A stretch of 64,000 nucleotides of DNA, taken from the NCBI GenBank assembly GCA_946406115.1, contig OX291544.1, positions 31,017,521 to 31,081,520 on the forward strand, in the 5' to 3' direction. The DNA is from Apoda limacodes. Its lineage: Eukaryota > Arthropoda > Insecta > Lepidoptera > Limacodidae. The translations under genes and the position numbers were made by a program. This document shows positions 33,501 to 43,894 of the stretch, piece by piece. Positions within the stretch are counted from its first letter, which is position 1. Each line of letters begins with the position of its first letter. Under the pieces are notes generated by a model, which searched no databases, was not told where the DNA came from, and saw nothing but the letters and a program-made list of their open reading frames with translations.

Positions 33501-33960
33501 TAAGGATGAAGATTCACTGCACAGACAGCTTAGAGGACAAAAGGTGCGGTTCTAAGACTGCCGAAGCTCGACACAGATGATAAGGTTGCTGGCGCGGCGG
33601 GCGAAGGGGCCCTGATCCCCCTCTGTTGTAGTAGCCGGGTTCACTCCGGTCTCCTTCTCCGGCACGACTACCACTTCAGATACTTTACACAGGCTGGCGG
33701 GTCAGCCTCCCAGGGCGGAGATTAAGTGATCCCTGGGTTCGGGATCCCGTTCAACCTGTGGGCGGCCAGCGGTCAGCCGTTTCATCATGTCTCCCTGACC
33801 GCCGAACCAGCACGCCGCGTCTACGCTGAGCATGACAGCAACAAGCACCGCTGGTCCTCCGCTGTCAGCACAGTGAATCCTCAAAGAGCTCTGGCAATCT
33901 TACTTACCGCCAGGAACACAACACTACTCAATTTTAGTGTTATTATGGCCGCGGTTTTCT
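30536..33960 (-). mobile_element. LINE-d, near full-length minus-strand non-LTR retrotransposon
   Basis: Poly(A) tail = T run at 30,536-30,553. Before it (minus strand) is a very short 3' end, GGCGGACCGTAAGCTTGTTT, then GCCACCTTAGTGGTAT. ORF2 (endonuclease plus RT) lies at about 30,630-33,420. 33,420-33,960 is GC-rich and looks like the 5' untranslated region or remains of an ORF1 (AGACGCGGCGTGCTGGTTCG on the minus strand). Three other pieces of the same family lie at 39,440-39,690, 44,386-44,785 and 63,290-63,412, all on the plus strand. Predicted proteins of this type in moths are usually labelled jockey-like; the clade is uncertain. No clean target duplication. Confidence 0.85.
30630..33420 (-). 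pseudogene. LINE-d endonuclease/reverse transcriptase (ORF2), several disablements
   Basis: Minus strand, N- to C-terminus. The endonuclease runs 33,406 to about 32,700: FLTKTQIS where this family normally has a catalytic Glu (Lys here), AGVCMFVRED, VILGNLNTHH where the usual GDxN Asp is Asn, and GSSDHCLVRT intact. The linker ends YPSGSRAF, then a nonsense TAG (near 32,294) in place of Trp; the same frame resumes. RT: SSGPDGIPAMVLKQCAPEL, KKGDSSDPSNYMPIAITSLL, DRQYGFRS, a frameshift near 31,739, YLTHRWALAIESQGEALACS with most of motif A (AFD...H) deleted, VPQGSVLFLLHISDM lacking about three codons, and YADD intact. Further stops occur near 30,910 and 30,701. C-terminal FLPRTLKLWNQLPAKVFC and GVASVHRLR end it. 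Inactive. Confidence 0.9.
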
Positions 33961-33989
33961 GTAAGGTGGAGGTACTTCCCCAGTAGAAG

Positions 33990-34430
33990 TCAATTAAAAG
34001 ATTATATAGCCTTATTTTTCGGAACAATTATGCTAGACAATAAAAATACAATTACTGCAGACGTAAATGTTATTAATTGTTTCCCGGCTCTGTTGGAAAA
34101 CATTGGGCAGCAACGCCCAAGAATTAGGATTTTCCTTAATCATGACAATGCTCCAGCTCGGTTTGCCAGACTGACAGACAAACAATCTGACTATAATATG
34201 TGTGACATTATTAAGTCAAAAGTAACATTATGTCAGTCCTAATCTTGCACGTCGTGACTTTTATTTCCCGAAAATAAAAGACACACGAACCTAACATTAT
34301 AAACCCTAAAGATGCATGAGAAAAAAAAGTTCGTTCATTCAGGTTCTGGTGCTTACAATGGAATAAAGTTTACTGCCAAAAACATAATAAATATCAGAGT
34401 CCCTCTGTATTATTCAGTGGTACTGGTTTT
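33990..34430 (+). pseudogene. Tc1/mariner transposase fragment
   Basis: Reads IGQQRPRIRIFLNHDNAPAR (34,090-34,165), containing the HDNAP block that carries the second catalytic Asp of mariner transposases. It is preceded by FFGTIMLDNKNTITADVNV and followed by a degraded form of the SPDLAPCDF block (LARRDFYFPKIKD near 34,247-34,280). The last region (34,312-34,420) is KKKFVHSGSGAYNGIKF-like. Both termini of the element are missing. It starts directly beside the 5' end of LINE-d; either could have interrupted the other. Confidence 0.75.
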
Positions 34431-34840
34431 GGTGGCATCACTACACACAATCACCACAAGGAAAAGTATTTACGTCAAACTTGCAACCAAGGTCATGTTT
34501 GTTTACACAATTTATTAGTACAGAAACCTTAAAAGTTTGCATGTTGCGTATTTATAGGTTCAAAATGCTTTGTTTTGCCATTTACAGTTAACGCTAGCAA
34601 AATCTATTCGTATGTTTTCAGTGAAGAAAACTTAGTTAGCCTTAAATATTCTGCAAATATCCTTTTTACGTCTGGAATAAGTTTAAAGTATAGACGCAGT
34701 TAGCTTTCAGGGTTCTGTTTTCAAATTGGTTACTTTACTTTTTTTTATATACTATTGAATTTTTTGGTTACTTTGGAGGTCTATTAAAGTTTTACTTACT
34801 AGTCTTAGCACACCTATTGACACAGCTAACAACTTGGTTG
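34431..34840. other. Spacer
   Basis: AT-rich; no feature supported up to the hAT target duplication. Confidence 0.4.
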
Positions 34841-34860
34841 GTTGCAAGTAGGGATTGCAA

Positions 34861-34945
34861 TCCAGCGGCGTTTTCAATCCAGCTGGATTCTTGCTGGATT
34901 GACCTGAATCCAGCTGGGTCCAGCGCGGATCCAGCAAAATGTGGA
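34861..34945. promoter_or_regulatory. Subterminal GGATCCAGC repeats, left end of hAT
   Basis: Several copies of CCAGC, CCAGCTGGATT and GCTGGATT in both orientations within 85 bp. Likely transposase binding sites by analogy with other hAT elements (inference). Confidence 0.6.
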
Positions 34946-35397
34946 ACGATGATAAAAAGACAACATTTTTAAGACATTTTTTTATTAATTTGTACTTCTT
35001 ACGATAATCTATGAAATCTTTCACTCATTTGGTGATATCTTATATCAATTTGCTTTGGTTTCTTAATCATTTGAGATCAAAAGAATCAACTTAAAATAAA
35101 ATAACAAAACATATAACCTTACTAACATTTTAGATAATGTTTCTCAGTAAGCAATATCTTTTTACATTTATGTTTAATGATAGGATGGCTAATCAGTGGC
35201 AATCAGTCTTACAAATTCTTTTAAAATTAACTATAAAAAAGGATCGTAATAATAATACTATTTTAATCTTCAATCAATTTTTTGTATCAAAAGAAGCTCC
35301 GAAATAATCTTCTCTCCACTCGTTAATCGTTAATAATTAGGCAGTTTAAAATCTGACGATAAGAGACTGACTATTTCTTTTTTTGAATTCTCTGAAA

Positions 35398-36629
35398 TTA
35401 AGACCTTAGAAAACAAATTTTATCTACAGTCTTATTTTCCAACCTGCTTCGCACAGAACTGCATATGTAGCCGGCTGCTGAGAATGCCCTTTCGGCCTCT
35501 ACACTGGTCGGTTTTAGGGTCATTAAATACTCATAAACCATAGATAAATGTTCACCTCGCACTCCTTCGGTCTCATAAACGCTCATTTCTTTTTTCAGGA
35601 CCTTTCCGTAATCTAATTGACCACTTGGCTTTTGTTTATTAAATTTCTCCTTATCTCCTTTAAGTTCTATCTCAAGCTCTTGCTCTAAAGTCATTTTCAC
35701 GGGTTCTGCGTCTGCGTCATCATCATCTAGACCATCCTCTTCTAACTCCATGATATCTTCTTGCACCGGCTCTACAATGCGGTGTTTATTTACTCGTTTT
35801 AAGAAAGTTTTCATCTCCTGCCGCATCGCATTTTTTTTTGGCAAAGGAAAATAGCCAGGGTTTTTAACTGCTTCTTTTTCAACTTTTCTGGATTTTTCAA
35901 GTACACTAACGTACCAGTAACTTCGGAGAGGCGCAGTTCTGCGATTCTGTTGCGCAGTGCTTCAGTTAGCTCGGCGCTTAGGGAAGTGCCCTGGCTATAT
36001 AGCTTGTCTAAAACAAATTTCAGGAGCCGTGAATTCTTATCAACCCTAAATTGAAATGTTTATCATCATGGTGCAAGTTGTTTTAAATTAGTGAATTCTT
36101 TAATGAAATCCGCTTGAATATTCTCTGCATACCTGTAAATGATCGCTCTGATGGTATTTGGAGAAGTCGGCAATTGAAATCCTAATTTTGCGAATAATAA
36201 TCTCAAGTCGGATGATGTACAAAATGAACTTAGACTAAAGCCATCTTTACACACCATCCTAGTGACCAAACTCTCCATAGAACTTTCTTTTTCAAAGTAG
36301 GAATCAATAGTCTTCTTGGTCTTGCTCGGAACTACTTCCTGATAATCTTCATTTTTTGAAGTGGTTGCTATAGCATCAGTAGGAGCTTGTAAATCTGCAT
36401 TTTGCAAATCTTTGTTGGCTGAACTAGCTTTGTTGCCAGTGATATTATTTATGACACTGATACAGTGTACTTTTTGTAAATGCCCTTTTAACCCTGTAGT
36501 GGAGCGGTTGCTAATAAGCAATGTTTTTAAACATAGCGAGCACTTGCCACTTCGACAATCCAACTTTACGAAATAGTCCCATAAACTTTTTTCACCGTCG
36601 CTAGAATTCTTGGTCGACATTTTAAACAT
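35398..36629 (-). pseudogene. hAT transposase, BED finger plus C-terminal dimerisation domain, catalytic core missing
   Basis: Start at about 36,629. N-terminal BED zinc finger: CSLCLKTLLISNRSTTGLKG then HLQKVH (C-x2-C...H-x4-H) at residues 34-62. After a Ser/Thr-rich linker comes the start of the transposase fold (MVCKDGFSLSSFCTSSDLRL, LPTSPNTIRAIIYRY). A stop follows at about 36,066. The next part (35,850-36,055) is in another frame: FRVDKNSRLLKFVLDKLY and AELRLSEVTG. The C-terminal hATC domain is at 35,398-35,844: LKPTSVEAERAFSAAGYICS and SVRSRLENKTVDKICFLR. The middle, which holds most of the RNase-H-like catalytic core, is gone, and a frameshift sits in an A run near 35,835. About 400 codons remain; hAT transposases usually have 500-700. 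Confidence 0.88.
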
Positions 36630-37395
36630 TTTGAATATTATTTTAATAGAATATAATGCCTAAAGATAAATAAATACAACTATCGCGATGCAATAACTTA
36701 ACAAAACCAATAAGGTAATATTTTATTTAAACTATCGTGATTACTATTACAAACTATTACTATTGCAAACGCCGCGCCGTGGTTGCGGGAGGACTAATAG
36801 TTTGAACGCGATTTTAAACTTGAGAAACCTATAAAAACCAATCTTTATACACATGACACAGCTTTTTCCAATCAAAATTGCGCATTTTAGCAATCTTGTT
36901 AAATAGCAAGCAACAATACACATACACACACAACCTCCGAAATAACTAAATAGTCCACTGTTGGATATGTACCTACTTCCTGCAATCAAAGGTAGGTAAT
37001 AAAATAAGATCGTTTTAAATATGAAAACAAAAACAAAAATATTTCGCGATGTGTTGATGAACGTCACCAAACGTGTCTTCCTCTTCCTTCTTCGAGAAAG
37101 TAAGAGACATGACTCAAATCAACATTAATACTAAATTATTTAAAATAAACATTTTACTTTACTTACCATTCAGTCTCGCAAAGAACAACCAACACGCACT
37201 CCATATGCACTTAAGTGACACAAAAACACTTTCTATCGAGACGAGAGCCGTTAATCAACTGTCTTTGATTTATAAAATAAACAATTACAAGCGGTGGTAA
37301 GGGCTATGCTATGGTGACAGAACGGCAACGTTGCCGCGCCGTTTTGAAAATGGCGGCAACTCAAAACTATACAATAGAAATTGATAGTGATACGT

Positions 37396-37490
37396 TTGCG
37401 GATCCACATCGCTGGATCCAGCACTGTATGCTGGATCCAGCATGTTCAAAAAGGCGCTGGATCCAGCTGGATTGCTGTATGCTGGATCCA
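37396..37490. promoter_or_regulatory. Subterminal GGATCCAGC repeats, right end of hAT
   Basis: GCTGGATCCAGC-type words at about 37,411, 37,429, 37,458 and 37,480, partly in perfect palindromes. Mirrors the left end. Confidence 0.65.
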
Positions 37491-37514
37491 GCAATTGCAA
37501 TCCCTAGTTGCAAG

Positions 37515-38150
37515 ACTTGACCTGTTTTTAGGGTTTCGTACCAAAATGGTAAAAAGGAATAGGTATAGTGAGAATTCTGTGTTATACTTATTTTTCTCAG
37601 CGACTAAAAACATTGAAAGGTACAGGTTAGAACATTATATGTTCCTACATTGTTTATTAACAACAAACTACATAATAATAGTGTCAAGTAAGAATTATCA
37701 CTTAACTAAGATCTATATAAGCTGGTTTAATGTAATTAAAACGCGAAGTTAATAATATAGGTTCATTAAGTATGCTACAAGCTCAACTTTGTAGAACTTA
37801 AGCCTTTACACATTAGTTTCATGTTTTTGCCAATATCTGTAAATTTAAGTTGTTAAACAACTAAGCTAGAATTCATAAAGGTTTCTAGTGTTTTTGTCCA
37901 ACTGGGTGACGGTAATAATTGTAATATTATGTCTGAATTTTTTAATAATGATATATATTTAGAATGATCTTTGTTTAAAGATTTTATAGACTAAGGTGTA
38001 CGTAACGAAGCTATTCCGACTGCTGCTGCAGTAATGCTGATGCCCCGGGTCTTGCAAAACCAAGGGTATTACTTGTTCGTCGCCGAATCTTTCAAAATAA
38101 ATATTTTTGGACATTACACACAGCTTCGTCTAGTCCCATGCGTCTATATG
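37515..38150. other. AT-rich spacer
   Basis: No feature supported. Confidence 0.4.
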
Positions 38151-38154
38151 TAGT

Positions 38155-38245
38155 ATTGTGTACGGTGTGGCGATGAGTCACCATGCACAAGCGCCTGTGC
38201 GGCCGTGGCGACGCGTCGCCACGATATATATACAGTACGCTATAT
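38155..38245. repeat. GC-rich islet with 20-bp perfect palindrome, followed by TA repeats
   Basis: CGTGGCGACGCGTCGCCACG at 38,204-38,223 is its own reverse complement. GCACAAGCGCCTGTGC just before it also pairs at its ends. Two TA runs follow at 38,224-38,250. Confidence 0.85.
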
Positions 38246-38250
38246 ATATA

Positions 38251-39435
38251 TGTACATAATAATTACAATGTTTCACATCTGCCAGGCGTCCCGTGATGGC
38301 TGATTTTTTTCGTTACTTTAAGTAGTTTGAAATTTTGGAACGGGTAACTTTGTCTTTGGTTGGGCAACACCCGAATGTTTGCCAAGTTGTGTGAGACTAA
38401 TTAGCTAGCTACTAATATTTAAAGCTATGAAACTCTAGAAGAGCAAGTAACTAGTAAACATATGTGTTAAATAAAACCATTGTGTTCCTTATTTGTTTTA
38501 AAAAAATGGTTTTAAAATTGTCTGTTACATAAATTATTATTTGTGAAGAATTAACGTAAAGAAAGTTTTATTGCGGATGGAAATACAGAGAAGGTACTTT
38601 ACCTAGTCACTCGTACTCACCACAAATTGCATTTCAAACCTGTCATATATGATAAAATACTTTGAAATCTTACTATGTATTTTAATATTCTTATGCAATA
38701 GTTTTTGTTCATTAATTTATTTTACTAAAGTTTTTGTATAAAAAGTGAAGTGAAATCTATCTGTTAAGAATATAAAAATGGGATGATAAGAAAATATAAG
38801 TTAAACTTCAAATTAGTATTAAAACAAATTTGCTGTTTTTAATATATGTCAGAATGCATAACTTTTACACTACATAATATTTCACACGTTACTAGGTTTA
38901 ACTCTATAGAAATCAATTTTAATTCATGGCCTTCGGTGCAATAATTTGATGGTAATTTATTTAACTATTTAATTTGATGATTTGAGCGTAACACAATAAA
39001 GCTTTATATTTTTGTAAATGATTTCATTTAAAGCTTTATTATTTAAGGCTTTATTTGTTTATTCTTATAAGTTAAATGATTAAGCTTAAACCTTTTAATA
39101 ATTATTTTATAATTATAATTATTTTAAGCTACATTAATTAAAACATTTGAATTAACTAATCAATTAAAACCTTAGTTGATTAGTTAATTTTCTTAGTTTA
39201 CTTTGATCAGCTAATAAATTAAAGCATAATTGACTTATTTAGCTTTAATTCAATAAAAGCTTAATTAATTTATCGATACGGAAGCATTGCTTACATGCAA
39301 AAATATTTAAAAATATTCCTGCTCTAAAACTAGCACTCATAAATAGAACGTAAGCAAATATTTAATTGAAAAAAATGTCTAATAAAACCCATCTACCTCT
39401 ATCTTCACACATGAAAACTAAATTCTAAATTAGTT
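38251..39435. other. Very AT-rich spacer with AAGCTTTATT words and a 13-bp inverted repeat
   Basis: 39,000-39,285 is dominated by AAGCTTTATT, TTAATTA and similar words. ATTAACTAATCAA (39,151-39,163) and its reverse complement (39,176-39,188) form a perfect hairpin with a 12-nt loop. No coding potential. Confidence 0.6.
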
Positions 39436-39439
39436 TGAG

Positions 39440-39690
39440 ACACACACATTGATATGAGAGAAACTTCCTCCAGCGAATGCTTAGGTTGTGGAATGAGCTC
39501 CCTGCCAAAGATTTCTCTAAGAACTATGAGGTTCTTCAAGAGAGAAGTTATTAGATTTTTGAAGGGTTGTCGGTCGGCAACTCGCGAATGATGCCCCAGA
39601 TGTTCCAAGCGTCCATAAGCTGCGGTAACCGCTTACCATCAGGCGGACCGTAAGCTTGTTTGCCACCTTAATGGTATATGAAAAAAATTT
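39440..39690 (+). pseudogene. LINE-d 3' end, plus strand
   Basis: Reads NFLQRMLRLWNELPAKDFS then a frameshifted EVIRFLKGCRSATRE, matching the C-terminus of LINE-d (30,702-30,908). The DNA end GGCGGACCGTAAGCTTGTTT, GCCACCTTAATGGTAT and A7 is the same as the LINE-d tail. A 250-bp, 5'-truncated copy. Confidence 0.85.
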
Positions 39691-40280
39691 GCTTCTTTTT
39701 CATACATAATTCTAAATTTTGTTAAAATCAATACAGCAAAATCTTTCATTTGCCATTAAGGTTCCAATAAACCTGTTTGAAACGGCATCACGTAATGCTT
39801 TTATATGCGTGTTAGAACATTAAAGGTAAGGGGAACCATAAGAAATGTGTTACTATCAAAATCCCTATGAAGCCATTATAGGAGATGTAACGCTATTTTT
39901 ATGTAATAGCTTGTTGACATTCTCTTCTGACTTTACGTTTGAAGCTTATGTCAAATATGCATAATACTGCTGGGACGATTACTAATGTATTCGCTTCTAC
40001 AAAAAAGAACTGTGACGTCGTGATATACTAGAAAACGAAAATGGTGATGATTAGCTGAGATTGAGACCATTATAAGTGGTAAACGGGACTCTATATGGTA
40101 AATACCTTTTTCAAGCGCTCCTACAGAGTGGACTTGACAGTTTATAAAATCACTTGCATGCGACAAACATAACTTTATTATCTGGCGTAAAAACTACAAT
40201 AAAGATTAGTAGAGGTTCAGTAGTGTTCGCAAGAGATCTTGGAGCTTATTAATAGTATCGAACGTTTAGGATTTGGAGTT
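39691..40280. other. Spacer
   Basis: No feature supported. Confidence 0.35.
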
Positions 40281-40284
40281 TCGA

Positions 40285-40352
40285 GAGAAAAATGTATGCA
40301 AGTAGTTCTTACCTTTTAAGACCAGTGAAACTACTTGCATACATTTTGTCTC
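40285..40352. repeat. 19-bp perfect inverted repeat (hairpin, 21-nt loop)
   Basis: AAAATGTATGCAAGTAGTT at 40,289-40,307 pairs exactly with 40,329-40,347. With a one-base bulge the stem extends by GAGA/TCTC (40,285-40,288 and 40,349-40,352), about 23 bp in all. Confidence 0.9.
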
Positions 40353-40359
40353 CGTAATC

Positions 40360-41250
40360 CAGGAATCTGGCTTACTCCAGACTGTTCGCAATTGTCTCTT
40401 TGGCTTTAGGACGAAGTTGACTGGCAAGGCTGAAGAAAGTGGACGACAATATAGGTTTGTTGAAGCCAGAGATCTTGGGGAGATTTAATGATTCTTATGA
40501 TAGTTATACATTTCAAAATCGAAACCGACTCGATACTGTAGCAAGGATATTCATGACGTCATACGAGACTAGTAGAAGTGGCTATATCAAGCGTATATCC
40601 CAAACATACAAAGTGGCTGTTTCTACGGAATTCGAAGATAAGAAAACCGATTTTATTTAATTATCATTTTGAAAAACATCCAAATATCTAATTTAGAAGT
40701 GTGATTCTCTTGTAAACCTAAAAGTTTTTTTGACTACAGAAAACATCAAATGAAAATCTGTGACAGCTGTAAATATAAGACAGTCGATTGTTATATATTT
40801 AAAAACGATTTTATCAAAATTCTATAGTTTTGTTAAAAAATGTAATCCTGACTTTTACCGCTAACGTTTTCTTATCTTAACTTTATCTTGTTTTGAAAAG
40901 TTATTTACATGAAAATAAGAAGAACAATTTTGAAATTGGGTTCATCTTATACGTGCTGTAGCAAACTAACGAGATCAATATCTAGGTTTATATTTTTTGT
41001 TTATACTTATATTTTCGTAAAAAGTTAGTAACCAACTTTTTAATAAGGTTGCAAAGCCAAATTCTAAAAAAGAAAGGGAGTTTTTCATTGAAAATAAAAT
41101 AAAAAAAGGTAAGTGAAGCTTGTTCGCGGTTTTAATCGGACTGTATGACGATTTTAATATAACTAGATAACACGAGTAAGCAAAGATAATACTTACCTTT
41201 TGTAGCAATCGATGGGGTATCCCATGGGGAAAGGGGTGAAGCACCTTCAG
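40360..41250. other. Spacer
   Basis: Short open frames (for example 40,439-40,660, plus) have no recognisable motif. I do not call them genes. Confidence 0.35.
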
Positions 41251-41255
41251 CTGGA

Positions 41256-41430
41256 CTCTGAGCTAGTAGCTACCAGACTTACCGAAGATACTCTGAGCTA
41301 GTAGCTACCAGACTTACCGAAGATACTCTGAGCTAGTAGCTACCACACTTACCGAAGATACTCTGAGCTAGTAGCTACCACACTTACCGAAGATACTCTG
41401 AGCTAGTAGCTACCAGACTTACCAAAGATA
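41256..41430. repeat. Minisatellite, exactly 5 x 35 bp
   Basis: Units at 41,256, 41,291, 41,326, 41,361 and 41,396, each starting CTCTGAGCTAGTAGCTACCA. Only single-base differences (CAGACTT/CACACTT; ACCGAAG/ACCAAAG in the last unit). The unit contains the small palindrome GTAGCTAC. Confidence 0.97.
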
Positions 41431-41889
41431 CTTCCGAATGCAATTACCACCTTGTAGTTTCGTGATTAGAAAGTCCTAGTCGATTGATTTCACTGCAAAC
41501 TCGTGCACTTTTAAATCTTTTAATTTCTTATGGGAAACGATAAACGATAACGAAAATTTTTGATACGATACGAAAAAGCGGGAAACAACAACGAACTTTT
41601 TCTCTTTTTTAAGTGATGTTGCTATATTCAAATTATCTTTTCTAACAGATTATGACGACAAACGTGAACAAAGCTACTTGGGATATTATTTTTCATGCAC
41701 GTGGAGTTTCATTATGTGGAGAGTTAGTTGTTGAATAGTTTTTCAAAAGGGTTGGAGTATTGGTACAAATGTATATACGCCTTCTACCTTTTTAACCAAG
41801 TTTTTTCTTGACTAGTATATTTTCTTTGGAAAATTACAATAAATAAGAATAATTATTTCTTAAACAAAAAGTACACTGACGAGTAAACA

Positions 41890-42465
41890 TAACTACAGTA
41901 GAATTAATTTACAATGACTCCGCCTACAATGACGAACTGTTTATTATGACATAATTGTAGTAGAATTTTGATTTTCATGCAAATTCCTAAGAGAGTTGGT
42001 ATTGTTACAGTGACTGCTCTTATATTAGCATAACGCTTATTATAACGTAAATAAGGCCAGTTATAGTGACCAAGTTTAATAGCTGTTGATCTTGCGCCCT
42101 TTTACAATGCTTTGTTTTTGGTACTTAACTATCTATTCCTTCACCTCGCCGCTGCTGCACTAACGCGCCGCATGTGTCGTATTTGTTTTGACCTGCAGTG
42201 ACAAGCTAGTCTAAGCTATTGGTTTAGTGATTTGGGGCGAAAATGGCTCCTCAATATTGGTAAGCATTTACAGCTAAAGAGAAAAGTTAAATAATTTCTT
42301 GTTTATACGCTATGTAGTATTTTTCATTTCTTATAAATGCTACCTAAATATGCATCTGAATTTACTTTGTCGTTTAATACTATGCTTTGTCTGAAATCCG
42401 CTTATTACGACCTAAATATAATTTCTCTTCAATGTCAAAATAACCGGTTTATTCAGTCACTTACA
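41890..42465. mobile_element. Possible pogo/Tigger-like non-autonomous element
   Basis: The left side starts CAGTAGAATTAATTTACAAT and repeats words of the type TTATNATGAC or TACAATGAC (about 41,910-41,960). The right side has CTTATTACGACC and, on the minus strand, GGTTATTTTGACATTG. Repeated TTATAACGAC-type words in the ends are typical of pogo-like elements, but the terminal inverted repeats do not line up base by base. The interior has no frame. Low confidence. Confidence 0.3.
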
Positions 42466-42804
42466 GAAACGACGATATTTCATAAATTAGTAGAGACAGC
42501 TCCATGAAACAAAAAGTATATAAGAAAGAATTTTATTTTACACATAAATTAATTAAATAAGCTTCATTGTTCCTTTAGGTTCATAGAGCTATCATGAGTT
42601 GTTTAGGAAATATTGTCGTCTATGTAAATTAAAAGTTATATTTGCTGGTCAGTATAGTTTTTTGGATTTTTTTAGTTATATCAACGAAAACTTTTTTATT
42701 TTCGGGGGTAGCTCATGACCTTCTCCGTCTTTTTAACTATCCTTGTTTTAAGTTTTGGGTCGTTGTGACGTTAAGGAAGAACTATCGAACATATACACTT
42801 ACTT

Positions 42805-43200
42805 GCACATCTATACATATAAAAGGCTTTGTCCTGAATGACTGATGGATCAACGCACAGTCTAAACCGCTGATCGTAGAAACCTGAAACTTGGAGGGTG
42901 TGTTTTTTGTATGACGTACGCATCCGATAAGAAAGGATTTGCCGGAATTCTACCCCTAAGGGGGTGAAAAAGGGGGGCAAAGTTTGTATGGGACAACGTG
43001 ATTCCTTGGTCCAATCTACTTCAAATTTTGCATAAACCTTTTTTAACAGAATTGATGGAAGACGTGTTTCGTATTTTATTAAAATTCATCCCCTAACGGG
43101 GTCAAAAAGGGGTAGAAAGTTATTTGGCGGTTATTTGCTTCGAAGTTGATATCAATACTCCTTAGTGGTTTTGATTTAAATTTAATTTAATTTTGACACA
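42805..43200. repeat. rB copy, body without terminus
   Basis: TATACATATAAAAGGCTTTG, TGATGGATCAACGCACAG, CTGAAACTTGGAGGGTGTG, and GGGGTGAAAAAGGGG in order. It fades out after about 43,140. Confidence 0.75.
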
Positions 43201-43417
43201 TGTTTGAAAACTCAATACAATTTTATTCAAAAAAGTTTGAACTTACTTAAAAACATAAACAACTTCAATACTCTTTAAAATTGGAATGTCTCGAATGTCC
43301 CCGGACTATATTAGTACCTCATTTAAGGGGCTTCTAAGCTCAAAGAGATTATGCGTTTTTTAGGTGTTTGATTTTTTGTGTACAATAATACTTAAAGTTT
43401 TCTTTTTCTACTTATCT

Positions 43418-43545
43418 TATATATACATATAAAATGCTTTGTCGTGAATTACTGACGGATCAACGCACAGCCTAAACCGCTGATCGTAGAGACCTGAAAC
43501 TTGGAGGGTGTGTTCTTTGTATGACGTAGGCATCCGATAAGATAA
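43418..43545. repeat. rB copy, first 128 bp only
   Basis: Repeats the start of the copy at 42,805 (ATATACATATAAAATGC, GACGGATCAACGCACAG) and stops where the rD array begins. Confidence 0.8.
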
Positions 43546-43855
43546 GGTCAAGTGTGAGTCGGATTCACGCAATAAGGGTAAACCGATTGTAATGCAATTT
43601 TGGTAAGTTTGTTATACACACGCCGGGGAATGTTTCTGAAAAAGAAAACAGGGTCAAGTGCGAGTCGGACTCGCGTAATAAGGATAAACCGACTGTAATG
43701 ACATTTTGGTAAGTTGTTATGCACACGCCGAGAAGGTTCCTAAGAAAAAAAAAAGGGTCAAGTGCAAGTCGAACTCGCGCAAAAGTGGTGAACCGATTGT
43801 AATGAAATTTTGGTAAGTTGTTATGCACACGCCGGTTTCTGAAATAGTACAACCC
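43546..43855 (-). repeat. Three tandem copies of the rD end, about 105 bp each
   Basis: Starts GGTCAAGTGTGAGTCGG at 43,546, 43,652 and 43,756. Each unit runs through ACCGATTGTAATG, TTTTGGTAAGTTG and CACACGCCG. Periods 106 and 104 bp. The minus-strand frame here is only the repeat. Confidence 0.9.
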
Positions 43856-43894
43856 TATTAGGTTGTTTTAAAAAAAGAAACAACGTTCTCCGGT

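Larger units (their letters stand above)
34841..37514 (-). mobile_element. hAT DNA transposon with perfect 8-bp target duplication, internally deleted
   Basis: GTTGCAAG is present at 34,841-34,848 and 37,507-37,514. The element (34,849-37,506, 2,658 bp) starts TAGGGATTGCAATCC and ends with the reverse complement of TAGGGATTGCAAT, a 13-bp perfect terminal inverted repeat. Inside each end are many copies of a palindromic word built on GCTGGATCCAGC: about 34,861-34,945 and 37,396-37,490. Such subterminal repeats are the usual transposase-binding sites of hAT elements. The transposase relic is on the minus strand (35,398-36,629), so 37,506 is the promoter side. 8-bp duplications are diagnostic for the hAT superfamily. 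Confidence 0.92.

Noticed and set aside
30520..34010. Target duplication for LINE-d (AATTAAA on both sides)
   Set aside because: Seven AT-only bases at different distances from the ends are not convincing.
37381..37752. Plus-strand frame of 123 codons
   Set aside because: Starts in the hAT subterminal repeats and crosses the target duplication into spacer.
40439..40660. Plus-strand frame of 73 codons
   Set aside because: No recognisable motif or homology; length within chance expectation.
41256..41430. CRISPR-like array
   Set aside because: Units are directly abutting with no unique spacers, and the genome is eukaryotic; it is a minisatellite.
43565..43852. Minus-strand frame with three protein repeats
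   Set aside because: The repetition is the tandem rD array translated; no independent coding evidence.
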